Assembly: GCA_014650415.1 (NCBI GenBank)
Contig: BMUX01000010.1
Span: forward strand, 1-64,000
Reading direction: 5' to 3'
DNA: 64,000 nt
Source: Streptomyces spiroverticillatus
GTDB lineage: Bacteria; Actinomycetota; Actinomycetes; Streptomycetales; Streptomycetaceae
Below are positions 33,074-42,278 of the stretch, in pieces; position 1 is the stretch's first letter, and each line of letters opens with the position of its first letter. The notes below the pieces were generated by a model, which worked only from the letters and a program-made list of their open reading frames with translations, had not been told where the DNA came from and made no database searches. A program made the translations under genes and the position numbers.

Positions 33074-34156
33074 TCAGCGGGACTGCAGCGCCTTGACGTT
33101 GTCGCCGAAGGTCCAGTTCTTGGAGCCGTCCCAGTTGAGGGACCAGGTCATCAGGCCCTTGAGCTGGTTGTTGTAGGTGCGCCAGGCCTGGGAGACCAGG
33201 GAGGGGTTCATGTAGCCGCCGCCTGCGCCGGGTTGGGCGGGGAGGCCCGGGACCTGCTTGTCGTAGGGGACCTTGATGGTGGTGCCCTGGATGACGAGGC
33301 CCTTGTTGAGGCAGTCGGTCTGTTTGGTGAAGCCCTGGACCGTTCCGGCGGAGTAGGAGTCGCCGGAGCAGCCGTACATGTTGCCGTTGTAGTACTGCTG
33401 GTTGAGCCACCAGAGGCGGCCGTTGTCGGCGTATTTTTTGATGATGGGGAGGTAGGCGCCCCAGATGGAGCCGTAGGTGACGCTGCCGCCCGTGACGTAG
33501 GCGGTCTCGGGGGCCATGGTGAGGCCGAAGTTGGACGGCATTTGGGCGAGGACGCCGTCGATGATGCGGGTGAGGTTGGACTGGGAGGCGGAGAGCTTGG
33601 TGATCTGGCCGCTGCCCGTGAGGCCCGTTTCGATGTCGATGTCGATTCCGTCGAAGTTGTACTTCTTCAGGATCGGGACGATCGTGGCGATGAACTTGTC
33701 TGCGACAGCAGTGGAGTTGAGGTCGATTCCGGCTGTCGCGCCGCCGATCGACATCAGCAGGGTCAGGCCGTTCGCCTTGGCCTGGCACATCTCGGCGGGG
33801 GTGGCGACCTTGACGGTTGCGTCCATGCCGTCCTCCCAGAGGACGGTTCCGTCGTTGCGGATCACGGGGAACGCGGCGTTGATGACGTTGTAGCCGTGCT
33901 GGGGTATGCGGGCGTCGGTGATCGGGGTCCAACCGAAGGGCGGGTGAACGCCGTTGGCGGCACCGTCCCAGTTCTCCCAGTAGCCCTGGAGGACCTTTCC
34001 GGCGGGCTTCGACTTCACCGGACAGGTGTCGGCGGCCGGTGCGGAGGGTGCGGAGGGTGCGGCGGGGGCTGCGGTGCCGGTGAGCGGGACGAGTGCGGCG
34101 GCCGTCAGTGCGGCCGTCAGCAGGCGGGGGAGGGTGGTGCGGGCGCGGGGGGACAT
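33074..34156 (-). CDS. Secreted GH18 chitinase
   Basis: A 360-residue exo-enzyme. It has a Sec signal peptide (RARTTLPRLLTAALTAAALVPL, cleavage probably in the Ala/Pro-rich stretch around residue 30-40) and a single GH18 catalytic domain without a separate chitin-binding module. The catalytic DxxDxDxE is seen in YNFDGIDIDIETGL, with SIGGATAG as the preceding conserved strand and LMTWSLNWD near the C-terminus. It hydrolyses chitin outside the cell. ATG 34156 follows AGGAGG. The upstream promoter carries the 12-bp direct repeats typical of Streptomyces chitinase genes. Confidence 0.95.
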   Translation of the reverse strand: MSPRARTTLPRLLTAALTAAALVPLTGTAAPAAPSAPSAPAADTCPVKSKPAGKVLQGYWENWDGAANGVHPPFGWTPITDARIPQHGYNVINAAFPVIRNDGTVLWEDGMDATVKVATPAEMCQAKANGLTLLMSIGGATAGIDLNSTAVADKFIATIVPILKKYNFDGIDIDIETGLTGSGQITKLSASQSNLTRIIDGVLAQMPSNFGLTMAPETAYVTGGSVTYGSIWGAYLPIIKKYADNGRLWWLNQQYYNGNMYGCSGDSYSAGTVQGFTKQTDCLNKGLVIQGTTIKVPYDKQVPGLPAQPGAGGGYMNPSLVSQAWRTYNNQLKGLMTWSLNWDGSKNWTFGDNVKALQSR

Positions 34157-34212
34157 GCTGGACCTCCTGGGTGGGGGAACCGGGAGACGCGAGGGGGGGG
34201 TGGTGCGCCCAC

Positions 34213-34254
34213 ACGCTAGGTAGGTCCAGACCAATCGTCAAGAGGTCTGGACCA
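34213..34254 (-). promoter_or_regulatory. Chitinase promoter with paired 12-bp direct repeats
   Basis: Read on the minus strand: TGGTCCAGACCT (34254-34243), then TTGACG as -35 (34241-34236), then TGGTCTGGACCT (34233-34222) within the 17-bp spacer, and TAGCGT as -10 (34218-34213). The repeats are 21 bp apart and each is nearly palindromic. Streptomyces chitinase promoters are known to carry such TGGTCYAGACCT repeats and to be controlled by the GlcNAc-responsive DasR and other regulators. This spacing puts both repeats against the -35 box. Confidence 0.85.
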
Positions 34255-34371
34255 GGTTGGTACGAGGGGGCGTCGGTTCGGGTTCGGGGGCAGTCAAGTC
34301 CCTCTCGGGGAAGGTCTGTTGTCCGATGCATGGAATGATGCGGTTGGGCATCGACCGGAGGACTGAGGCAC

Positions 34372-36843
34372 ATGTGGGAACCGCTGCGCGCGGGCGCACC
34401 GATGCAGGTCGGGCCCTACGAGGTGCTGGCGCAGCTCGGTAGCGGTGGGATGGGCGAGGTGTTCCTCGGGCGGGCCCGGGAGGGTGACCGGAGGCTGGTC
34501 GCGGTGAAGACCGTGCGGCACGATCTCGCCGGGAACAGCGAGTTCCGGGACCGCTTCCGGCGTGAGATCGCGATGGTCGGCCGGGTCCGTTCGCCGTACG
34601 CCGCCCGGCCCGCCGGGGGCGACGCCGACGCCGCGGTGCCCTGGCTCGCGACCGAGTACGTTGCCGGGCCCACCCTCTTCGCCGCAGTGCGGCGGCACGG
34701 TCCCCTGCCCGCCGACACCGTACGGGCGCTGGGTGCCGACCTCGCCCGCACGCTCCACGATCTGCACGTCGCCGGGGTGCTGCACCGCGATCTCAAGCCC
34801 GGCAATGTGCTGCTGGATCTCGACGGCCCCCGGCTGATCGACTTCGGTGTCGCGCGGGCCCAGGGCGCCACGACCATGACCGCCACCGGGCTGATGGTCG
34901 GCACGCCGGGCTTCATGTCGCCCGAACACCTCGCCGGGGCGCGTGCCGTCACCACCGCCTCGGACGTCTTCTGCCTCGGCTCGCTCCTCTGCTACGCGGC
35001 GACCGGCGACGATCCCTTCGGCGACGGGCCGGTGGCGGCGGTCCTCTACCGGGTCGCACGTGCGCAGACGGACCTGAGCGCCGTACAGGACGAGCAACTG
35101 CGCGAGATCCTCGCCCGGTGTCTGAGCGTCCACCCGGCCGGACGGCCCACCCCCGAGCAGTTGGTGGAACTGCTGGGCGGGGAACGGGATCCCGAGTGGC
35201 CGGGCGACGTGCGCACGCAGGTCGAGGAGTACCGGCGGGCTGCGGAGCAACTGCTCGCAGCGGGGGAGGCGCTGGTCCCGGTGGGTCCCGCAGCTCCTTC
35301 GGCGGCGGAGCAGTCGTACCAGCTGCACCGGATGCAGACCGTCGGCCCCCCGCCTGCCGCAGCCCCCGTGGTGCCCGCCGCCCCCGTGGTGCCCGCCGCA
35401 CGGCGGCGTATGCGGACCGTGCTTGCGGTCTGTCTTGCCGCCGCCGTGGTGGGCGGGGGCATCGGGCTCGGGCTCGGACTGGCCGGCCCTGACGGGGCGA
35501 GCAGCAGCGCTGCGGGTGGGAGCAAGGGCGCCGGCCAGCCGGCGCCCGTCGGTCCGGCCGTCCCCGGCGTCGACGACCGTGGCCCGGCCGACAGCTCCGG
35601 TGCCGTACCGCAGAACGCGGCACAGCGGCCCGCCGGATGGAAGCCGTGGCAGGCGAAGCTGTCCGCACCGGCGTTCGGCTGCGCCGCCGGGACGGCCGTC
35701 CTGGTCTGCCGGACGACGGACGGACGGTACGAAGCGCTGGACGCCGCCACCGGGAAACGGCTGTGGAACGCCGGGAAGGCCGACGGCTACGGCAGCACCA
35801 TCGGACCGAGCGGCGGCATCTTCATCGCGAACGGCAGCACGCAGCCGACCGTCCACGACGACATCGTCGCCTTCGTCTCGGAGCAGCGCCTCCAGGTGCG
35901 GGACGCGAAGAGCGGCAAGGTCCGCTGGGAGAAGCCGGCGACAGGTGCGTCCGGCACCGGGTCGCGGCCCCTGATCGGCGACGGCATGGTCTTCGCGGCG
36001 ACGGGACGGTCGGACCTGACCGCCTTCGCGCTCGGTGACGGCCGTGCGCTGTGGACCAAGGCACTCACCAACCGGGACCTCGCGCGCGCCGAGCAGCGTT
36101 CCTTCGAGCCCAAGGCGTACGCGAACGGGCTGGTGTACGCGCTGAGCGACGCGGGCCTCGTGTCGTACGACGCGAAGACCGGAACGCAACGCGGTCAGGT
36201 CGACAAGACCATGGAGGAGTGCGACACGCTGCTCGTCCACGGGAAGTCGGCCCACTGCTCCGCGTACTCGCCGACGAGCGAGGGAAACCTGAGCCTGCAC
36301 CGGGTGGACGCCACCACCCTCGCCCCGTCGGGCACCGGAACGCTCCCCGTCCCCGTCGAAGTCGCGCGGCACGGGCCCTACCCCACGGCGGTCGACGCCC
36401 GTGCCGTCGTGGTCTTCGACCCGGGGGCCACGGCCTACGCGGACTGGGGCACCGGCAGTAGCCCGACCGGGCTCTCCCTCCTCTCCCCGGACAGCGGCGC
36501 GGTGCTCGGGCGCTACGCGGTGCCGCCCAGTGGCGGCAGGAACCAGCCGAGGCAGTTCTTCTCCTCGCCGCTGATCGCGGGGAACGCGGTGCTGTACGCG
36601 GACTTCTCGGCGCTGCACGTCATCCCGCTGGACGGGGCGGGCAAGCCCGGGAAGGAACGGGTGCTGCCGGTCGCGGGCGCTCCGGGGCCACGGGAGAAGG
36701 CGGAGTACAACCGGGTCGACGGCATCCACTTCGCGCGGGAGATCCGCAATCCGGTGGTGCTGCCGCTGGGCGGTGTGGCCCACGTCGTGTACGACACGGG
36801 CGTCGTCTCCTCCGTCGAGCTTCCTGCTTCCGACCACTCCTGA
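34372..36843 (+). CDS. Ser/Thr protein kinase with beta-propeller sensor (1)
   Basis: An 823-residue Pkn-type receptor kinase. The N-terminal kinase domain (about 12-270) has LGSGGMGEVFLG, the VAVKTV lysine, HRDLKPGNVLL, DFGVA and GTPGFMSPEHL. A linker leads to one transmembrane helix (TVLAVCLAAAVVGGGIGLGLGLAG, about 345-370). The extracytoplasmic C-terminal part has PQQ-type propeller repeats (YEALDAATGKRLWNAGKA, LQVRDAKSGKVRWEKPA). It probably senses an external ligand. ATG 34372 is used; ATG 34402 is an alternative. It lies 45 bp upstream of a second kinase of the same design. Confidence 0.93.
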   Translation: MWEPLRAGAPMQVGPYEVLAQLGSGGMGEVFLGRAREGDRRLVAVKTVRHDLAGNSEFRDRFRREIAMVGRVRSPYAARPAGGDADAAVPWLATEYVAGPTLFAAVRRHGPLPADTVRALGADLARTLHDLHVAGVLHRDLKPGNVLLDLDGPRLIDFGVARAQGATTMTATGLMVGTPGFMSPEHLAGARAVTTASDVFCLGSLLCYAATGDDPFGDGPVAAVLYRVARAQTDLSAVQDEQLREILARCLSVHPAGRPTPEQLVELLGGERDPEWPGDVRTQVEEYRRAAEQLLAAGEALVPVGPAAPSAAEQSYQLHRMQTVGPPPAAAPVVPAAPVVPAARRRMRTVLAVCLAAAVVGGGIGLGLGLAGPDGASSSAAGGSKGAGQPAPVGPAVPGVDDRGPADSSGAVPQNAAQRPAGWKPWQAKLSAPAFGCAAGTAVLVCRTTDGRYEALDAATGKRLWNAGKADGYGSTIGPSGGIFIANGSTQPTVHDDIVAFVSEQRLQVRDAKSGKVRWEKPATGASGTGSRPLIGDGMVFAATGRSDLTAFALGDGRALWTKALTNRDLARAEQRSFEPKAYANGLVYALSDAGLVSYDAKTGTQRGQVDKTMEECDTLLVHGKSAHCSAYSPTSEGNLSLHRVDATTLAPSGTGTLPVPVEVARHGPYPTAVDARAVVVFDPGATAYADWGTGSSPTGLSLLSPDSGAVLGRYAVPPSGGRNQPRQFFSSPLIAGNAVLYADFSALHVIPLDGAGKPGKERVLPVAGAPGPREKAEYNRVDGIHFAREIRNPVVLPLGGVAHVVYDTGVVSSVELPASDHS

Positions 36844-36888
36844 CGTCCTACTCCCTGCCCCCGGCCACTCCTGAAAGGGTTCGACCCC

Positions 36889-39216
36889 GTGCTGCAAGCG
36901 CTTCCCGACGGGCACCCGGCCCGTTTCGTCGGCCCGTACCGGCTGCTGGCCCGGCTCGGCAGCGGCGGGATGGGCGAGGTCCATCTGGCCTGCGACGCGC
37001 AGCGGCCGACGTCCGATCCGTACCGGATGGTCGCGGTGAAGACGGTCCGCGAGGACATTCGGGCGGGCGAAGAGTTCCGGGTGCGGTTCCGGCGCGAGAT
37101 CGCGGCGGCGCGGGCGGTGCGCAGCCCCTACGCGGCGGCGCTGGTCGCGGGGGACGCGGACGCCGCATCGCCCTGGCTGGCCACCGAGTACGTACCGGGG
37201 CCCTCGCTCGCCGAGGCGGTGGACCGCGCCGGTCGCCTGCCCGTGGCCGCGGTACGGGAACTGGGCGGCGACCTCGCGCGGGCGCTGGACGCCATCCACC
37301 GTGCACAGGTGCTGCACCGGGACCTGAAACCCGCCAATGTGCTGCTCTCCGCGGACGGGCCCAAGGTGATCGACTTCGGTATCGCGCAGGCCTTTGACGC
37401 GACCGCACTCACGTCGGCGGGGCTCGTGGTGGGCACGCCGGGGTTCATGGCGCCGGAGCACCTGGAGGGCAGCAGGGCGGTGGTACCGGCGACCGACGTC
37501 TTCTGCCTGGGCGCGCTGCTGGCGTTCGCCGCGACGGGGCGCGGCCCCTTCGAGGACGAGGAGATGGGCGCGGTGGTCTACCGGATCAGCCGGGCCGATG
37601 CCGACCTCTCCGCAGTGCCGCAGGAGTTGCGGGAGGTGATCGGCGACTGTCTGCGCCTGGATCCGGCCGAGCGCCCTTCGGCCGAGGTACTGGCGGCTCG
37701 CCTGGCACCGCCGCGCACGGGAGTGTTCCCGTGGCCGGGCGGCGTACTGTCGCTGCTTGCCGAACACGGGGACGCGGCACGGCGGTTCGGCGAGGCAGCC
37801 GCGTCCGGTGCGGGGGTCGCCGAGCTGCCGACGATGGGGCCGACGCCGGTTCCCTACTCGCCGACCGCGCTCGGGGCGCAGATCAGGACGCCGCCGGCCG
37901 CCCCGCCCGTACCTCCGACCGAGGACGCGTCCCGCAGGCGTACGCGCCGGGGCTGGATCGCCGCCGGAGCCCTGGCCCTGGTGATGCTGACGGCGGGGGG
38001 CGTCGTCCTGCTCGAACTCGACAAGGATTCGGCCAACAAGGCTTTTAACAAGGGGAGTTCGGGAGAGAAGAGCGCCACTTCCGACGGTACGAGCCGGGCT
38101 CCTGCCGCGTACGACGGCCGGGTCGTCCAGCCGTACGGCGGCGTCGGCCACACCCAGGACTTCGGCGCGGGCGCCACCGACCGCTCCCTGCGCGCGGCCG
38201 GTTGGTCGCCCTGGGAGGCGAAGGTGCCCGCCGACACGGGCCCGTGCGTGCTGGCCGGTGAACTGCTCGTCTGCTCCGGCTCCGGAGGCGCCGTGACGGT
38301 GCTGCGCGCGGCGGACGGCAAGGAGGCCTGGTCCCGGCCGGGGCGGGGCGGCGAACCACGGGGCCAGGGCTGGACCCCGGCGGTCGCGAACGGGACCGTG
38401 TACATCACGGACGACGAGGGGGTCAGCACGTACGAACTCGGCAGCGGGAAGAGCGGCGTTCGCCGGAAGCACGCGGCGGGTGACTACGTGGTGACGGGCA
38501 CCGAGAGTCTCGACGGCATCCTCTACACCACCTATGCGCACCCCTCCCGGGAATCCGACAAGAACCTGATCACCGCCCGTCGGCTGACGGGCTCCGGAGG
38601 CGAGGTGTGGCGTGCCTCGTTGAGCGGGAATCCGGGATCGCCGGTCGCGGCGGGTGGCCGGGTCTACGTCCCGGCGGGCACGGAACTGTGGTCGTTCGAC
38701 GCCAGGAGCGGCACGCAGGTGGTGCGCGGCGGCCCTTCCGGCGGGGGAGCGGCTTGCTGGAGCGCCGTGGTGCACGGGGATGCGGTGCTGTGCGGTGGAG
38801 GGAACGGGGTCGCGGTGCTGGACGCCCGGACGCTGAAGCAGCGGCGGCAGATCGCGGACGGGGTGGTGTCGCTGGTGGGCCCCGCCGTGACCGCCACGGG
38901 CATGGTGGTCCTGGGCGACGCGGACCAACTCTCCGCGTACGAGGTACGGACCGGACGCCGGCTGTGGCGCAAGGAGGCCGAGGGCGACACCGCCGACCTG
39001 ATGATCGCCGGTGGGCAGATCCTCGCGGGCTCGGGCCTCACGGTTTCCGCCCACAGCTTCGACGGGCGGGGCACCGCCGACCGGGCCACCTTCGAGGTTC
39101 CGAAGGAGGTGGCGAGCAGCGCCGGGGAGACCGGGGGCAGGCAGGTGCTCGTCAGCGGCGGGGTCGTGTTCCTCGTCCTCGCGGAAGGTGTCGTGGTCTC
39201 GGGCTATGCCCCATGA
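36889..39216 (+). CDS. Ser/Thr protein kinase with beta-propeller sensor (2)
   Basis: A 775-residue paralogue of the preceding kinase: LGSGGMGEVHLA, VAVKTV, HRDLKPANVLL, DFGIA and GTPGFMAPEHL in the kinase domain. One membrane helix follows (WIAAGALALVMLTAGGVVLLEL, about 365-390), then PQQ-like repeats (VTVLRAADGKEAWSRPG, LWSFDARSGTQVVRGG, LSAYEVRTGRRLWRKEAEG). The GTG start at 36889 is 45 bp after the stop of kinase 1, and the pair is followed by a strong terminator, so they form a bicistronic unit produced by tandem duplication. Confidence 0.92.
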   Translation: MLQALPDGHPARFVGPYRLLARLGSGGMGEVHLACDAQRPTSDPYRMVAVKTVREDIRAGEEFRVRFRREIAAARAVRSPYAAALVAGDADAASPWLATEYVPGPSLAEAVDRAGRLPVAAVRELGGDLARALDAIHRAQVLHRDLKPANVLLSADGPKVIDFGIAQAFDATALTSAGLVVGTPGFMAPEHLEGSRAVVPATDVFCLGALLAFAATGRGPFEDEEMGAVVYRISRADADLSAVPQELREVIGDCLRLDPAERPSAEVLAARLAPPRTGVFPWPGGVLSLLAEHGDAARRFGEAAASGAGVAELPTMGPTPVPYSPTALGAQIRTPPAAPPVPPTEDASRRRTRRGWIAAGALALVMLTAGGVVLLELDKDSANKAFNKGSSGEKSATSDGTSRAPAAYDGRVVQPYGGVGHTQDFGAGATDRSLRAAGWSPWEAKVPADTGPCVLAGELLVCSGSGGAVTVLRAADGKEAWSRPGRGGEPRGQGWTPAVANGTVYITDDEGVSTYELGSGKSGVRRKHAAGDYVVTGTESLDGILYTTYAHPSRESDKNLITARRLTGSGGEVWRASLSGNPGSPVAAGGRVYVPAGTELWSFDARSGTQVVRGGPSGGGAACWSAVVHGDAVLCGGGNGVAVLDARTLKQRRQIADGVVSLVGPAVTATGMVVLGDADQLSAYEVRTGRRLWRKEAEGDTADLMIAGGQILAGSGLTVSAHSFDGRGTADRATFEVPKEVASSAGETGGRQVLVSGGVVFLVLAEGVVVSGYAP

Positions 39217-39234
39217 GGACCCTTGTGGCCATTC

Positions 39235-39281
39235 GGGAAAGCTCCTCGGCGCGATGCCCCGTCGCACCGAGGAGCTTTCCC
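39235..39281. terminator. Strong bidirectional terminator
   Basis: GGGAAAGCTCCTCGG (39235-39249) and its exact complement CCGAGGAGCTTTCCC (39267-39281) form a perfect 15-bp stem with a 17-nt loop, lying in the 78-bp gap between the convergent kinase 2 and the secreted protein gene. Confidence 0.9.
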
Positions 39282-39294
39282 GTGCTACGCCGAA

Positions 39295-39984
39295 CTAGTG
39301 ACGGTCCGCCACACCCGCACCCGCGCCCGACGCACCCTCCGCCCCCGGGAAGCCCGGGATCTTCGGCAGCTGCGCCGGGTCGAACGACGGCACCTTCGGC
39401 AGGATGTCCTTCACCGCGCCGAGCCCCATCTCCAGGAAGATGCTCGTCGCCAGTTGGCCCAAGTGGACGACGAGCGTCCCGCCGACCTTCGTGAACCCGG
39501 CGGCGTCCCCCTTCAACGCAGCCGCGACCAGCTCCTTCGTGTCCGTCTTGATCAGCTCGACCGCCGCCTTCATCCCCTCCCGGGCGGCCGCCTGCTGCGG
39601 GGTCGCCGCGCGGCCCGCGTAGTTGGCGGGCGAACCGCCGGGGATGATCGCCAGCAGGTTGTCGAGGCCCTTGTCGGAGTCCTTGCGGGCCTTGTCCAGC
39701 TTCTTCTTGTCCTTCTCGCCGTTGACCACCATCCCGGCCAGCTTGCCCGTCTGCTGCGACGCCGCACCGAACTTGCTGACGGTCTTGAAGGTGGACGCGA
39801 GCTTCTCCCGGTCCTTGTCGCCCAGCGGTACGACGGGGGCCATCGGTACGACGGGGGCCGAGACGGCCTGCGCTGCGGCCGGAGCCGTGCGCGCCTCGGG
39901 CGAGGCGACCGCGGCGGGGCCCAGCGTGAGGACCCCGCACAGGGCGACGGTGACGGTGGCGGAGAGGGTGGCGGTGTGGCCCAT
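39295..39984 (-). CDS. Secreted protein of unknown function
   Basis: A 229-residue protein with a clear signal peptide (LSATVTVALCGVLTLGPAAVA, cleavage about residue 28), then an Ala/Pro/Val-rich linker and a helical, Lys/Asp-rich domain (DKDREKLASTFKTVSKFG, NGEKDKKKLDKARKDSDKG, GMKAAVELIKTDTKELVAAA). The tail is rich in Pro and Gly. ATG 39984 follows GGAAGGAA; the frame is open to 40281 without credible signals. I do not recognise the family. It could be a cell-wall-associated protein. Confidence 0.75.
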   Translation of the reverse strand: MGHTATLSATVTVALCGVLTLGPAAVASPEARTAPAAAQAVSAPVVPMAPVVPLGDKDREKLASTFKTVSKFGAASQQTGKLAGMVVNGEKDKKKLDKARKDSDKGLDNLLAIIPGGSPANYAGRAATPQQAAAREGMKAAVELIKTDTKELVAAALKGDAAGFTKVGGTLVVHLGQLATSIFLEMGLGAVKDILPKVPSFDPAQLPKIPGFPGAEGASGAGAGVADRH

Positions 39985-40150
39985 GGGGCGGTTCCTTCCG
40001 GTGGTACGGCCGAGGGGTGCGGCCGTGGCGTGCGTACGACGAGGGGGACGGCCCGGAGTGCACCTCCGGGCCCACCGATCACACTCCGCCACCAACCCAT
40101 CACCCGCAATCGCAGCGCCCCCTGTCACCCCATCAGCAGCACCCGCACCG

Positions 40151-40870
40151 TCAGGACCCCTCCACCAGATCCAGGTACGCGTCCAGCTCCCGCCCCGCCG
40201 CCAGCATCGCCCGGCTGCGGCGGTCCAGCCGCCCGTGCCACTCGGCCAGCACCTCGCCGAGCGCGCCCGCGTCGCCCGCACCGCGCAGTTGTTCGGTGAA
40301 GACCCGGATCCGGTCGAGCGGGAAGCCGCCCCGCCGCAACTGCCGGGCGACGTACGCGTCCCGCACCGCCTCGGGCGGGTAGCGGCGGTGCCCGGTCGCC
40401 GGGTCGCGGCGCGGACGCAGGATCCCGGCGGCCTCCCACTTGCGCAACGAGGCCGGATGCAGGCCGAGTTGACGGGCGAGAGTGCCGACGGTCGGGTCGG
40501 TACGCGTGCGAGTCCGGGGGTACGTCCGAGGCTCGGCCGTCAGCGCGCCCAGCGCGGTGGTGACCTCCGCCAGGGTGTCGCGCTCGTGCAGCAGCTCCGC
40601 GTGCGCCCCGTCGATCAGCCGGAAGAGCGTGCCCGTGTCTTCCCGGTGCGCGCACCGCAGGATCTCGGCGGCGACCCCGTGCCCGTACCCCGGGCGCAGT
40701 GCGAGGAACGCGCGCAGGGCCTGGGCGTGGGCGGGGGTGTAGCTCCGGTAGCCGGAGGCGGTGCGCGCGGCGGGCGGCAGGATGCCCTCGTCCTCGTAGT
40801 TGCGTACCGCCTGGGTGGACAGTCCGTGCTCGCGGGCGAGGTCGACGGGGCGCAGGCTGCGGGGGCTCAT
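40151..40870 (-). CDS. MerR-type regulator with two HTH domains (TioE-like)
   Basis: A 239-residue regulator with two MerR helix-turn-helix units. The N-terminal unit is LRPVDLAREHGLSTQAVRNY followed by EDEGILPPA and SGYRSYTP. The second, around residue 130-170, is VGTLARQLGLHPASLRKWEA followed by AGILRPRR and GHRRYPP. The duplicated arrangement matches the TioE subgroup. Start ATG 40870; a GTG three codons upstream is possible. It is divergent from the erythromycin-esterase gene (126-bp gap), where its operator should lie; the pair recurs in other Streptomyces as I recall it. Confidence 0.85.
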   Translation of the reverse strand: MSPRSLRPVDLAREHGLSTQAVRNYEDEGILPPAARTASGYRSYTPAHAQALRAFLALRPGYGHGVAAEILRCAHREDTGTLFRLIDGAHAELLHERDTLAEVTTALGALTAEPRTYPRTRTRTDPTVGTLARQLGLHPASLRKWEAAGILRPRRDPATGHRRYPPEAVRDAYVARQLRRGGFPLDRIRVFTEQLRGAGDAGALGEVLAEWHGRLDRRSRAMLAAGRELDAYLDLVEGS

Positions 40871-40996
40871 GGTGACCACCGTTTGAGGGTTGGGGAGGCT
40901 TCTACCCCAGGAGAGCGGGCAAAAGTCTCAACGGAGCCTTCAAGGATACGGTGGAAGGCAGACCAGGCACCCACCCTCACCTCCAAGGGGACACCC

Positions 40997-42271
40997 ATGC
41001 CCTCACCCCTCCACCCCCTCGGCCTCCACTTCGACGACGACCCCTCCCAACTCGCGGACGCCGCAGACCAGTTGCTCGCAGGGCTGCCGCAGGCGCCGCT
41101 CCTCCTCGGCCTCGGCGAGCCCACCCACGGCGCGGAACAGTTCCTGGAGCTGCGCAACGAACTCTTCCTGCACCTCGTCCGCCACCACGGCTACCGCGCG
41201 ATCACCCTCGAAAGCGACTGCCTCGCCGCCACCCGCGTCGACGACTACGTCACCACCGGCACCGGAGACCTCGACCAGGTCCTGGCCACCGGGTTCACCC
41301 ACCGCTTCGGCGCCTTCGCCGCCAACCGCGACCTCGTCGTCCGCCTGCGCGAGCACAACACCGACCTCCCGCCCGAGGAGCAGGTGCGCTTCCACGGCTT
41401 CGACGGCCCCCTCGACATCGGCGACACCCCGAGCCCCCGAACCTCCCTCCTCGCCGCCCACACCCACCTGGCCGACCGCCTCCCCGCCCACCGCGTCCCG
41501 CACACCCCCGACACCCTGCGCGAACTCCTCGGCGACGACGCCCCCTGGGAGGAGGGCCAGGCCCTGAAGGACCCGGCGCTCTCGGTCGGCGGCACCCCGC
41601 GCGCCCGCGAACTGCGGGCCGCCGCCGACGACGTACTCGCCGTGTACGAGACCGAACTCCCCACCCTGCGCCCCCAGGACCCCACCGCCTTCGACCGCGC
41701 GCACACCCACGCCCGCACCGCGCGCGGACTCCTGCGCTACCACGCCGCCATGGCCTCCACCGCTCCCGACCGGATCGCGGTCATGCTCGGCATCCGCGAC
41801 GCGATGATGGCCGAGAACCTCCTCGCCCTCGCCGCCGCCCGGCGCACCCCGAGCCTCGTCTTCGGCCACAACTCCCATCTCCAGCGCACCCGTTGCGGCA
41901 TGGACTTCCTCGGCGAGCAGCGCTGGTGGGGTGCGGGCGCCCTGGTCGCCGCCTCCGCGATCGGCGACCGGTACGCCTTCGTCGCCGCCGACTCCACCCC
42001 GGAGGCCGCCGCGGCCTGCGCCCCCTCCTGGGCCGACCCCGCCGACGCCGCCCGCCCCGAGGGCGAGACCTTGCAGCACGCCCTCGCGGCCGCCGCGCCC
42101 GCCCGCGCCTTCTTCCCCGCCCACGCCCTGGCCTCGCACGACGCCGTCCCCGGCCGGCGCGCCCCCGGCAGCTGGTGGTACGCCCCGCTCGACCCGGCCG
42201 ACCTGCCCGCCATGGACGCCGTCGCCTTCGTGGGCCCGCTCCGGGAAGAAAACAGCCTCACTCTCGGCTGA
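40997..42271 (+). CDS. Erythromycin esterase family hydrolase
   Basis: A 424-residue member of the EreA/EreB-like family. Conserved active-site segments are visible: LGLGEPTHGAEQFLELRNEL near the N-terminus (catalytic His and Glu), AITLESDCLAATRVDDYV, and VFGHNSHLQRTR in the middle. EreA and EreB open the macrolactone ring of 14-membered macrolides, but chromosomal Streptomyces members may act on other substrates. ATG 40997 follows AAGGGG. It is divergent from the MerR regulator and seven bases upstream of a DUF427 gene, forming a likely MerR-controlled operon. Confidence 0.88.
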   Translation: MPSPLHPLGLHFDDDPSQLADAADQLLAGLPQAPLLLGLGEPTHGAEQFLELRNELFLHLVRHHGYRAITLESDCLAATRVDDYVTTGTGDLDQVLATGFTHRFGAFAANRDLVVRLREHNTDLPPEEQVRFHGFDGPLDIGDTPSPRTSLLAAHTHLADRLPAHRVPHTPDTLRELLGDDAPWEEGQALKDPALSVGGTPRARELRAAADDVLAVYETELPTLRPQDPTAFDRAHTHARTARGLLRYHAAMASTAPDRIAVMLGIRDAMMAENLLALAAARRTPSLVFGHNSHLQRTRCGMDFLGEQRWWGAGALVAASAIGDRYAFVAADSTPEAAAACAPSWADPADAARPEGETLQHALAAAAPARAFFPAHALASHDAVPGRRAPGSWWYAPLDPADLPAMDAVAFVGPLREENSLTLG

Positions 42272-42278
42272 CACTCGT

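Noticed and set aside
34294..39267. A 1657-residue open frame on the minus strand opposite the two kinase genes
   Set aside because: It is the antisense shadow of two well-recognised kinases. Its product is a His/Arg/Gly/Pro mixture with no domain, and long antisense frames are expected in DNA of this G/C content.
40110..40140. TGTCACC in the gap between the secreted protein and MerR genes
   Set aside because: The downstream element does not match at 16 nt; one base of the -35 is also wrong.
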